DNA of 64,000 bases. It comes from Allantophomopsis cytisporea. Lineage: Eukaryota; Ascomycota; Leotiomycetes; Phacidiales; Phacidiaceae. Location: positions 1,736,001-1,800,000 of the forward strand of contig CP103026.1 of assembly GCA_024752435.1 (NCBI GenBank). Reading direction: 5' to 3'. The translations under genes and the position numbers were made by a program. The notes beneath the pieces are model-generated. The model was not told the origin of the DNA and ran no database searches. It saw only the letters and a list, made by a program, of their open reading frames with translations. Of this stretch, positions 49,015 to 59,436 are shown one piece after another; position 1 is the stretch's first letter, and each line of letters opens with the position of its first letter.

Positions 49015-50836
49015 ATGCGGGCGTGGACGACCAAAATCATCACAGAAATGTTGATGTCGACACGCGAGCTGATCCTCGCGGCCTTCCGTACACTGCTGCG
49101 TGGCCCCCAATTCCTGCACAATTTCCTGACAGTCATATTCGGGGACTCCGCCGTTGTGACCAGCTATCAAACCCATCATTATCAGGAGGAGTGTCATGGG
49201 AAGGCTTCGGGACAGGAGGATGGCGGGAAGCCATCAACACTTGCTACATATGTGCAGGACATAGAGCGCCTCTTCAACTCTGCCGTGCACCCAGATACCC
49301 TACGGCAGTTATCTACTGCGTTGCAGAAACAGTTCAAGTCGAGCATGCACTCGAATATGGGGTGCATGCTGCCATCATACAACCATGCCCTCCCTACGGG
49401 AAATGAGAAGGGCACGTATCTGGCGCTGGATGTGGGTGGGTCGACGTTCCGGGTAGCTTTGATAGAGCTGCTTGGGAAGGGGCATGAGAAACCAGCAAGA
49501 ATTGTGAATTTGCGGTCATGGAAAATTGGGAATGAGATAAAGAGTCTAAGAGGTCACGCATTTTTTGATTGGATGGCGAGTAAGATCGAAGAGACCATTG
49601 TAGATGGGCTGGAGGATGGAAAGATGGAGGCTACATTGCCTATGGGACTGGCGTGGTCATTTCCTATTGAGTAAGTCTCCAATACTCACTATCTATATCC
49701 TCCTCACAAAACCAAACCCCCCTCAAATCCCTATCAAAGTTCTATCCAAAATCCGTTTCAGTGTACCCAAATCAAGCATAAACTGACCCTCTCCCAGACA
49801 AACTTCCCTCCGTTCAGGCCTCCTAATGGAAATGGGCAAAGGCTTCCAAGCAGCCCAAGACCTCCTCGGACATGACCTAGGCGCACTAATCCAAACCGCA
49901 TGCAGCCGGCGCTCACTATCCGTATCGCTCGAAGCAATTGTCAACGACAGTTCCGCAACGCTCCTGTCCAAAGCCTACGAGGACCCATCGACACGCTTCG
50001 CGCTCATCCTGGGCACGGGCGTGAACGCCGCCGTGCACCTGCCCGTCTCCTCGTTCGGCGTGGCGAAATTCGGCGTGCGCCCTCAGGAATGGCACGCGGT
50101 GGCGCGGCACGTGCTCGTGAATACGGAACTGAGCATGTTTGGCGGCGGCGTGCTGCCTGTCACGCGCTGGGACGCGCTGCTTAATGCGGCGCATAGTCAT
50201 CCTGATTTCCAGCCGTTCGAGCATCTGGTCTCTGGGCGGTATATGGGTGAGATTGTACGTTTGGTGCTGCTTGAGGGGGTGGAGATGGGAGAGTTGTTTG
50301 GTGGCCAGGTGCCGGCGGCGTTGAGCGAGGCGTATAGTCTCGATACGGAGACTTTGAGCTTGTTGAGTGAGATGGAAGGTGAGGCAGCGGTAAAGTTGTG
50401 GGTGGAGAAGACGGGCTGTAGGGGGTGTTGTGTGGCAGATGTGGAGTTTGTGAGGCATGTTGCGGGGTTGGTTGCCAGGCGGGCGGCGGCCATTTTGGCT
50501 GTTGGTGTGCATGCTTTGTGGGCGTTAAGAAATGAGGCTGAGGCGGAGACTGTGACCTTGGCTGAGGTTGATGGCGAGGTTGAGAGCAAGGGCGACGTCT
50601 TGGTCTCAGTTAAGGATGGGAGCGAGATCGAAGTTAAGGTTGAGGATATGGGTGAGGATACGCGGCATATGGTAGTCAGTTATAACGGTAGTGTATTAGA
50701 ACACTACCCGGGTTTCAGAGAAGGGTGTCAGGGATTCCTGGATGGGCTGGTAGGCGGGTCGAGTTTAGAGCTGCGGCCGGCTGTAGAGAGCAGTTTGCTC
50801 GGGGCGGCAGTCGCTGTTGCATGTGTAGATATTTGA
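49015..50836 (+). CDS. Hexokinase-family GlcNAc kinase (GlcNAc cluster)
   Basis: It most likely phosphorylates GlcNAc to GlcNAc-6-P in the cytosol, as NAG5/HXK1 does in Candida and Hxk3 in Trichoderma; this rests on context and sequence divergence from glucose kinases. Exons 49015-49670 and 49798-50836 (127-bp intron) encode 564 residues from the first ATG. A later in-frame ATG (12th codon) is possible. Motifs: LALDVGGSTFRVALIEL (phosphate-1; glucose hexokinases usually have LDLGGTNFRV), LAWSFPIEQTS formed across the splice (sugar binding), IVNDSSATLL with the catalytic Asp (usual NDTVGT) and LGTGVNAAVHLP. The phosphate-2 region is near the C-terminus (SSLLGAAVAVA). The non-canonical residues at the sugar site suit an altered sugar specificity. 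Confidence 0.9.
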
Positions 50837-51371
50837 TAGAGGGAAGCAAGGGAGATGATGTGGATGTGGATGTGTATATATAATGACTAATGAATGGACG
50901 GCGAAAAGAGTATGGATTTCCTGAAAATCAGTACTTGATGAAAATGAGTTGGGACGTAAGTGGTATGAGAAAGATGATATGCCATAAGTATTGGTAATTC
51001 ATATTGAATTCTTGTTTTTGATGCACGTAATTCCTAAGCTCTATAAATAGGTATCATATATCTGTCAGATCGAGATAGCTAACATATTCAACATTGCAGC
51101 CCGAAAGAAACCGTTGAAGAGTGCCAAAACCCCATCCTAACCCAGCCAGTCCAGCCTTACCGCCTCGAACAGCTCTTCTGTTGCCGCATGGAGTATACTC
51201 CATCAAAATCCAACGCCTGTTGTGGGAATGATTATGCCGCACCAGTCCAATTTCCAGTCCTTGGATCTCATGAGACCCACTTCCAAATCCTAATGCAGCC
51301 GCAATTCAACCACGGCCATATCTCTCAAGCATTCACATCCCATTCCGCTGCCATTTTAAGAGATTCAAAAC
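50837..51371. other. Intergenic, convergent 3' ends of hexokinase and RON1 genes
   Basis: This 535-bp AT-rich spacer lies between two gene 3' ends. I see no feature in it. Confidence 0.6.
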
Positions 51372-53196
51372 CTAATCATCGGCAGAGAAATACCGCTTGC
51401 TTTTATTCCTCATAATCTGTGCTTTCAAGTCCTCAGGGACGATTGTGTGATGGACAACATGCGGACGATAGATAGCATCGACAGGCGGCATCCAATCGTC
51501 GACGCTGAGCGGAAAATACTCGTACAGCAACTCCCCACTATCTAGAGGGCTGCCGACGGTCGGTTTGCGAGCCATTGTAGGGCTAGGACTTTCTGTCTTC
51601 GCGGATCGTCGGCCGGCGCCTGCGCGGCTGAAATCTTCGTCTGTGAGGGAAAGGCCTATGGGGCCATTAGTATTCGCGAGGTTGTTATTGTTGTTGTTGT
51701 TGGTAGTAGTAGTGGTGGTAGGGTTGGATGTTGAATTGGAATTAGACCAGGACTGGGGAAGGGGCGGGACCACAAATGTTCCCGACGAATTGCTATTGTT
51801 GTTGCTGTTTGCCAGCGAAGGGCGCTTCGGTAGGCGTTCGCCAGATTCTTGAAAATTCGCCCATTCCGGCAGATCAAGTGGTGTCTGCACAGCGTTTAGG
51901 ACATAAAATCGATGATAATCCTGAGTCATCTCAGCCTGGAGTTTTATGGGTGTCGAGGGACCTTCGGCTGGAGCATTTGTGCTCATTGATCGAGGGCGCG
52001 CATCCGTCCTTGCAGTAACAGCCCTGTCTCCAGTGAGAGGTAGATCCTTTCTGCTGTCAAAGTTCCTTGGACTGCGCCCACGAACTATAATCGGTCCTGA
52101 TTGGATATCTGCCAGCTTCACAACTTCGCCGGTACTAATGGTTCCCATGAGGCTTATGTGAATAACATAATGTTGCTGGAGACCTTTTCGTCTGCCATTG
52201 TTGGCTGTGGCATGTTTGAATTGTAATCTCTTCCATGATATTGGCATGGTGAGGAAATCTGGATCTGTGTCTTGATCTGACATGAGATTGACATTTTGCG
52301 GTAACGGAGCTGTGCCGCTCTTGTCTTCGGATGATGTCGCGTTCGATGTGCTCTTCCATGGCACAGATATTATTTCGGTGGCTTTCCCCTCAATTGACTC
52401 CGTAGCAGATACTGCAAGGCTGAGATCTACAATCCGATTTGAAGGATTTTGAAATGCTAGATAGTGTTAGCAAGTTGAACTCTGAGAATTTCCAGATATA
52501 TATGCGCATCGTAGCGGGATGCAAAGCGCTTGCTATGTATAGTGTATCTATCTAGTATTAAATGAAGATTTACTCACAAGAACCATCAGCATCAACCCAA
52601 TTCAGCGTCCGCGAAATTGTCAAAGATCCCGAGATCTGGAATAAATTGCGGCGGTAGCAAGTCAGTTCAGTAGGTCTGCCACCCCCCTCTCCAGAATTGT
52701 ACACCGACTCTGCCAAGAAGAACATGCCGTACAGCTCAGCTGACATCGAGGGCCATGTTTGACCGGCATCGTTAAGTAACGGATGTTGTATATTTGGTAG
52801 TCCAAAGCCCAGCAGTTTATTATCTAGATCTGCCGGCGCAGGTACTTCCGCACGACTTGTATCTTCAAGGATGTGATCGAAATTGGTATGTTGGTATGCG
52901 AAAGGGTCCTCGAAGGTAGTTGAGAAGTTATCGATGTCGTAAGAGGGAGTGAAGGGTAGAGAGGGTAGGCCATGGTTCTCATCACTGAACAGTACATCAG
53001 CGCATTACGTAGATGAGTGATGGGGTGCTAGATCTTACAGTAATCGGCCAGCACCTTGGTCGAAATTCATGGACGGGTCGAAAGAATCCATCGTAAGAGG
53101 CAGGGAGAGTAAGCGGTTGCGATTATGGTTGTCGGGGCTCAATCGCAAGACGTTTGGCTCAGCACGACGTGAGCGAGCGACAGTATAACTGGCCAT
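51372..53196 (-). CDS. ron1: Ndt80-like (p53-fold) transcription factor, RON1-type regulator of GlcNAc catabolism
   Basis: RON1 is the NDT80-family activator required for GlcNAc use in Trichoderma and is encoded within that cluster; the location here supports the same role. Exons 53196-53039, 52984-52578 and 52456-51372 (introns 54 and 121 bp) encode 549 residues. The Ndt80 DNA-binding domain spans about residues 120-310: the motif ELTCYRRNLFQISGSLTI, then SRTLNWVDADGS, RIVDLSLAVSATES, ISWKRLQFKHATANNGRRKG and HYVIHISLMG. A low-complexity linker with Asn and Thr runs (about residues 405-440) follows, then a conserved-looking C-terminal block (YEYFPLSVDDWMPPVDAIYRPHVVHH). The ATG at 53196 is the first in-frame one. 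Regulation cannot be read from its short promoter. Confidence 0.93.
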
Positions 53197-53909
53197 CAGC
53201 CACTGTACTATCGTTGTCCCTTCTCTCTGTCAATGTCAATGAGGTTGACGTTCGATAGAGGCTCGAGTTCTACAACAAGATGATTCGACATGTCGCACAC
53301 ACGCAAACACTTTGTAATCGAGTCGAGTCGAATCGAGTCGGCCTGCATGTAGATGGTCGATCCGTCTGGGGATTTGACACTTTCAGCTGGGTCTTGTTCC
53401 AGTGATGGAAGTGACCTTGCTTGAGCTTGGGGCAGGCTGGTGGCTGTTAGGCCGATGACCGAGAAGCCGGGGTCACAAGAGCAACGAACTATCTACATAG
53501 TGCCAGTGACTGACTGAGTTCGTGCACGAATATCGGGGGTATCAGGATGCTGGGATGGCGGGCGATAGGGTGATGAAACAGTAAATTGGGCCTGATATGG
53601 TAGCGAGATGATGAATGATGGTGTACGATAAGAAGTAACAGCCACTAAAACCCACTAACCCCCACTTCAACTGAGGCTTTCAAGGTCACTGTTTAATTGC
53701 ATATATTCGTTCAATTCCGTTGTGCATCATCGGCTCCCACCATGTTGTAGCTTGTGGACTACTTCTGATGCGATGGAAGAAGAATCATGTGTGAATGTGT
53801 TGACATAATGTTCAACGATTCTTCCGTATCGCTACTATTGATTTGGGTATATACAAAATTCATGAACGTCGTGATAGATGTTTTAACATCGCAGAACCGA
53901 ATACCTACC
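53197..53909. promoter_or_regulatory. Upstream region of ron1 / 3' region of the GH3-GNAT gene
   Basis: This 713-bp spacer lies between the ron1 start and the end of the next minus-strand gene. A run of gagtcg words lies at 53322-53341. Nothing else is distinguishable. Confidence 0.5.
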
Positions 53910-56900
53910 TCAAACTCTACCCATCTCCGGAGGTGAATTTGACAGCTGTTCAAAGGAATGAAGATCCTGAAATCCCATAGCCGACAAACTCTCACGATTG
54001 GAAATGCCATCAACCTGTAACAAAAGCGTAATCAGTATGAAAGTTCTAAAAAGGGGGGCTGGTTTCGTAGGTAATGGGTGTGCTTACATAATTGACAATG
54101 CATTCTCGAGACCTGTTGTTCTTATTCTGACGAATTCCCAACAGTACAAGTCCCTGCAACATCCTGTGGGCGTCAGGGACTGCTATTGAGATTACTGGTG
54201 CCACGATTCCAACAGTAGAGTTTCCAAATTGTTGGAGAGATGGCAAGAATACTCGAAGGGTGGTTTCGCTCTTGCAAATGATCACAACACCAACCAAGGA
54301 TCCATCTCGAGGGTCTTTGGCGCGGACCACACCGCATGCAGAGGTATCTTGCAGAGCAAGCTTATAGAGCTCCATAATGTCTGGACTTGAAAATTTGAGG
54401 ACATGCTCCATGATCGTGTCAGCATTGTCAGCTCCACCATGTACGAGATCGAACTTGTATGCTACCCTCTGTACCTCTTTCAAGAGTGCATCGGGGGGTT
54501 GCCAGGAATTTAATCCTTGTATTACCATATTGCAAATGAGTCGCGATTGTTCGGCTCTCCATCCCCTACTTCCGAACCATCTCATGAGATTTTGTCCCTC
54601 GGTGCTGTCTGTGACCGGTACTCCGGGATAGATGCTTGGGAGGCCGGTGCCCAATTGGATCTTTGTCAAGTCATTTCGTAGGAGAAGGCCACGAAGCGCA
54701 CGTTGATGGAGCGAATGTCCAATACTGAGATTGCGTTTGGTTGGATCAACAAATATCGCCCCGATCATGCCTACATCGTTATGTATGTATGCGGCGCAGA
54801 ATCCGTAAAGCGCATGCGTACTGCTATTTCGAACAACAAAGTGCATTTCTTCAATCTTTGGATTGTGTAGCTCGAATGACATGCTTGTTGCACATGCCAT
54901 CTCCGTCGATTGATTCAAGCCAGCAGACTTTTGAACTAGATGATGATCAGTATAACTTATGGTACAACATTGTGAAATACTTACCAGCTTTGATAAGAGC
55001 ATCCAGGCCTCTTGCGTCTCTAGCACTATTCCAAGCCTCAACTAGCCAATTCTGTCTTGACTTCTGAACCTTCCTACTTTTTCTCAAGGTTCCCGGTAAC
55101 GTGCCTTGTGGCAGGCATTCTCCAAATAGAATCCGAACAAGGGCAGCCATGGCAGTTTCAGTAAAATCGAATGTACACACGTAAGTGCCAATGGACTTAT
55201 CCATAGCAAAGTCATATGGAGAGCTCACAGATATTACAATGAGTGACTTTTTAGTCCCGGAAGCTCGCATCAACGAACACATCATTGCGACATGTTTTGT
55301 GAATCCAGTTTGGTACAGGTTGCGGTTTGCATCAGCTGTAACTACAATGATTGTTGAAGCTCTGTTGATGAGATTCTCATGGACAGGCCGGACACCATTG
55401 GCTGTATATGATGTGTGAAGCAATTTTCCGCGTCTTTGCCGAGCAAGAGAGCGTCCCAGTTCTCGAAAGACACCTTCTCCGCTCATAATTGATGTCCGCT
55501 GCCGCCAACTATCATGGCCTTGTGACTCTGATTTGATTCCATCGGTCAACGTCCTAGAAGCTGCCGATGCTGGTAGCGGTTTGACGAGTGGAGTCAGGAG
55601 TAACAACTCCTCACTAGGATCCATGAGATTTGACAATGGTAAAAGATGATCCTTGTCCCGCATTACTGTGATGGATTTATTATATGCCTTGGTAGACAAT
55701 GCTGAGTGGGAAGGATGTAATGTTGAAAGTAAGCTGATTCCTGGCGGGTTGAGAGCCTGTTGCCAGGAAGTAGATCTTGCTTTCACTTTTAGCACTCGTT
55801 TGAGGGATGTTCGGATCCGATCGGCAGATATCATATCATTCTCCACGCCCAATCTCAGTCCTGAAATAGCCTCTTGTTGGACCGAGAAAGATCGACATAA
55901 TAGTACGAGATCACATCCCGCTTCCACAGCCATCACAGTACCGCCTCTGACTCCAATATCTTTGGTAAGAGACTCCATCTCAAGACATTCGGAGATGACA
56001 ACACCATCAAACCCCAGATCCTTTCTTAGTAAATCATCCACAACTTGATCTGATAAACATGCATGCATGACATTCATCCCAGAATTTGCGATTGCGCAAC
56101 CACCAACCATCATGGCATCCAGACCAGCAGCGATAGCATTACGAAAAGGCACAAGTGCCGAGAGACTCAACTGCTCAAGGGTTTCAGTTATAGTCGGCAT
56201 ATCAAGAGTAGAGCCTAAGAAATCCAAATTTCCATATGATGGAAAATGTTTTCCACAAGTAGATAGTCCGGCATCCCGAAATCCATTCATGGCTACGATA
56301 GCATACTGCGATACCTCTTGAGGATCATCACCACTTGTTCGCACCCCGATTGGTTGATATCGGGCATTGGTCAGGACGTCGAGGACAGGACCCAGTATCA
56401 TGTTGACCCCAACGGCATGCATTTCCTGGGCAGTTGCTTTTGCGACGTCAAATGCCAATTCTGGAGAGGCTGTTGCTGCGATGCCCATCGCACTGGGGAA
56501 TTGCGAGATGTAGTTTTCATCATAAAGACTGTTCACGCTTCCGTTTTCTTGATCCAAGGCGATAGTAAGTGGGACAGGATGACCTGCTTGATGAGCAATG
56601 GTTTGCAGCTCTTGGACCAGTCTTGCAGTATCTTGTGCAGCTATATAGCATTAGTATGTCAAGTAGAATGTATAACGGGAAATGCACTAACACTTTAAGT
56701 TCTTGTTGGTCAGAAGAATAGAACCAAGATGATGTTTCTCAATCAATTCTCGTATTTGTGGTGTCACCTGACAGGTGAATTAGCAAAGATCACAACAAAT
56801 GATGTGAAGGTAGGCCTGGTATACTTCTGTTCCTTCCCAGCCCATCATAAAGAGCTGACCCATAGCCCTGCAAGATGTCAGAAGTGTATTTCTCATCCGA

Positions 56901-56965
56901 GACTATCGTACGTACCGGTCAAGGTCATCCCATATTGGGTCCACACCATCTACTGTCCCAGCCAT
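53910..56965 (-). CDS. Cytosolic GH3 beta-N-acetylglucosaminidase-like protein fused to tandem GNAT domains (GlcNAc cluster)
   Basis: Exons 56965-56916, 56867-56825, 56767-56692, 56640-54985, 54935-54088 and 54014-53910 (five introns, 48-73 bp) encode 925 residues. The GH3 part is about residues 17-600 (MGQLFMMGWEGTEV, HLGSILLTNKNL, IALDQENGSV, GPVLDV, CGKHFPSYGNLDF, DGVVISECLEM). The rest holds two GNAT-like units: the first with GAIFVDPTKRNLSIG and GLPSIYPGVP, the second ending in NRESLSAMGFQDLHSF. There is no signal peptide, so it is intracellular. Where NagZ-type GH3 enzymes have the nucleophile Asp (SD-x-L-x-M), this has Glu274; the Asp-x-His acid/base loop is GST. These may be features of the fungal family. 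It could hydrolyse imported chitobiose or GlcNAc conjugates; the acetyl acceptor of the GNAT part is unknown. It shares a divergent promoter with dac1. Trichoderma calls the cluster GH3 nag3. Confidence 0.9.
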
Positions 56966-57688
56966 AATGACCCCGTTCCATTACACAACCAGCAAGGTAA
57001 AATGGAAAAGCCTTGCACTCTGGAAATGCCCTCACGTGATATCAGAGAAGGTAGAAGACAGGATTGATATGAGAGGTAGAGCCTCAATGTGATGGGAATC
57101 CTTATTCGTTGCTATGTCTCTGGTAGTACTCGCAGTAGTCAGGCGTGGGCATGGAGAGCTCGAGCTCGAGCTCGGAGCGTGCCCGAAACCCGGCGAATTG
57201 CCGTTAATCAGCCACAGCCACAGCTATCCACTGCGAAATAAAGCCACAGGTTACACTCTTCTTTGCCAGCCACACGCCTCCATATTTGTGGTCTTGCAAC
57301 GGATCTGATGTTACGTTGCGTTCTCTATCTGTTGCTTTTTGAACGGTAACAAACGATTGAAGTCCAACGCCCGAGCGAAATGGCCATGCCTGCCATGTGG
57401 CCTAGCTTGGATCGGGCATACTGGCCATGTCCACTACTCATGTTTGACGGACGGTGCACGTTCGTGTGGGTTCGATTATGTGCAGTAGTCTTCCAGGTGT
57501 GATGATAATGATGAAGTCAAGGTGGAGGTTTGTAAGGTGCCCGCCCAATTAGATCTCCCACTCAATACTAATCCTTTCCGATTTATCCATCCTTGCCGGC
57601 ATATGAGTGACTTTCAAATGATATAATTATTTTGTTACGCTGTTGTATGACTCTCTCTTCTACGTATTACACGACGATAGCTGCCAAA
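56966..57688. promoter_or_regulatory. Shared divergent promoter of GH3-GNAT and dac1
   Basis: The 723-bp spacer separates two outward-facing cluster genes. It contains a 6-bp repeat (gagctc, about three copies) at 57155-57173 and a sequence at 57281-57290 whose reverse complement carries a CACAAA core, as in Ndt80-type binding sites (MSE consensus gNCRCAAAW, one base off here). The factor-site link is an inference. Confidence 0.45.
57155..57173. repeat. 6-bp tandem repeat (gagctc), ~3 copies
   Basis: Overlapping gagctc/ctcgag palindromes stand in tandem in the divergent promoter. Confidence 0.8.
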
Positions 57689-59282
57689 ATGCCATCCGCG
57701 GTACCCCTCAAAAGAGAGCGCATCACCAAGTTCACAAATTGTCGACTTCTAAAGGGTGATAAGCTTGTGAATCAAGATCTTTGGGTCAGCTCGGCCAGTG
57801 GAAAGATTTTGAGAAGCCAGGAAGTTTTCTATGGCCAACAAATTGTACCCGATACTACAGTTAATCTTGGAGGACGAATCATCTCGCCTGGTCTCATAGA
57901 TGTACAGCTCAATGGTGCTTTCGGCTTCGATTTCTCATCCGTACCAGAGGATATGTCAATATACGGAAAGACTTTGAGAGAGGTCAACAAATCATTGATT
58001 CAGACCGGTGTTACAGCATATCTTCCAACACTTACCTCACAGCGGAAAGAAGTCTATCACAAGGTCAGTACATACTGTTCTTATTATCACTATGATATCA
58101 TATATCACGTGATAGCTATCGAGAGGATGAGCGTGGAAAAACATGTGGGAAGCGATATGATGGACCATGATGTTTTGTAATCATGGATGTATGTCTAAAA
58201 AAGCTCAAGCTTCCAATTGAGATGGACATTTTATGGATTTCCCAGAGTCATCGCTGGTGTCTACAGACTGAACTCAAGCATCTTACACTCTTGATAATTC
58301 ACTAATCCCCGAGCAGGCACTACCATTTCTAGGCCCATCAGGCTCCTCAAGGCTTGCGGAAGACGGTGCCGAATCTCTGGGAGCGCACTGCGAAGGCCCC
58401 TTTCTAAACCCAGGCAAGAACGGAATCCACAACCAGGACGTGCTCATCACAGCGCACACCGGATTCAGCGACCTGGAAGACTGTTACGGAGGCAGCAACC
58501 TCAATGCCAAACCAGATGGCCGACCAGCACAGGTGAAGCTCATAACCGCAGCCCCAGAGCTGGGCAACATGAATTCCGCCATCCCAGAGATCACGTCTCG
58601 CAACATCATCTTTTCCATCGGGCACTCGGAGGCGACGTATGAAGAGGCGTCGGCGGCTGTCAAGTCGGGCGCTACGATGATCACGCATCTCTTTAACGCC
58701 ATGCGCCCGCTGCATCATCGTAACCCGGGGATTTTCGGCGTCCTGGGTATTGCGGAGAGTTTGCCTCGTCCGTATTTCGGCATCATTGCTGATGGCATTC
58801 ATCTGCACCCGACGAGTATCAAGATCGCTTTCAATGCGCATCCTGATGGCTTTATTCTGGTTACGGATGCTATGCACTTGGTGGGCTTGGAGGATGGAGT
58901 TCATCAGTGGACTAACGGTGATAACATCATCAAAACGGGTCCGAGATTGACACTTGAGGGCTCAGACAAGATTGCAGGAAGGTAAGTTGCTAGGTGATTC
59001 TGGGAAGTGATCATAAAAGCTAACAGTCATAGCTCAATAACACTCATTGAATGTGTTACCAACTTCCTTAACTGGTCTGGGGCTACTATCCCGCAAGCAC
59101 TGAATGCAGTGACTGCTACGCCAGCGGCAATGCTGGGTCTATCTGGTGTGAAAGGCTCTTTGGATGATAATGCAGACGCAGACTTGGTAATATTAAGTGA
59201 AGAAGACGGTGCTGATGGAAAGAAATTGATCGTTGATCAAGTGTGGAAATTTGGAAGTAAGGTTTTCGATAAAGGGGAATAA
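57689..59282 (+). CDS. dac1: N-acetylglucosamine-6-phosphate deacetylase (GlcNAc cluster)
   Basis: This cytosolic metal-dependent amidohydrolase converts GlcNAc-6-P to GlcN-6-P plus acetate. Exons 57689-58063, 58317-58981 and 59033-59282 encode 429 residues; intron 1 is 253 bp, much longer than the usual ~50 bp here, and intron 2 is 51 bp. Marks of the NagA family: RIISPGLIDVQLNGAFGFDF (first metal site, with Q-N replacing H-H as in many NagA), LGAHCEGPFLNPGKNGIH (Glu ligand), IFSIGHSEATYEE and ITHLFNAMRPLHHRNPG (His ligands), GIIADGIHLHP, and ILVTDAMHLVG with the catalytic Asp. The ATG at 57689 is preferred over the upstream one at 57632 because homologues start near KFTNCRLLKG. It is divergent from the GH3-GNAT gene. 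Confidence 0.95.
58064..58316 (+). other. Long intron 1 of dac1 (253 bp)
   Basis: The donor is aag|gtcagt and the acceptor gagcag|gca; splicing joins VYHK to ALPFLGPSG. The intron opens with a frame that stays open for about 40 codons past the donor, but these codons have no similarity to the family. It is about five times longer than most introns in the window. Confidence 0.75.
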
Positions 59283-59436
59283 GCAGAGGTATTATAGATA
59301 TGTTATGTACAGGATTCGAATATAGTCATGGCGTTATGGATTTTACAAAGATAGCTCACGCTGGATGAAAATAGATTGTTATGAGTATCTAGATAAATTG
59401 AATGGATAAGAATGGAATTAGAGATTCAATTATCTT

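Noticed and set aside
49916..50589. Minus-strand frames of 198 and 130 codons opposite the hexokinase exon 2
   Set aside because: They are antisense shadows in GC-rich coding DNA with low-complexity composition. The plus strand carries the hexokinase motifs.
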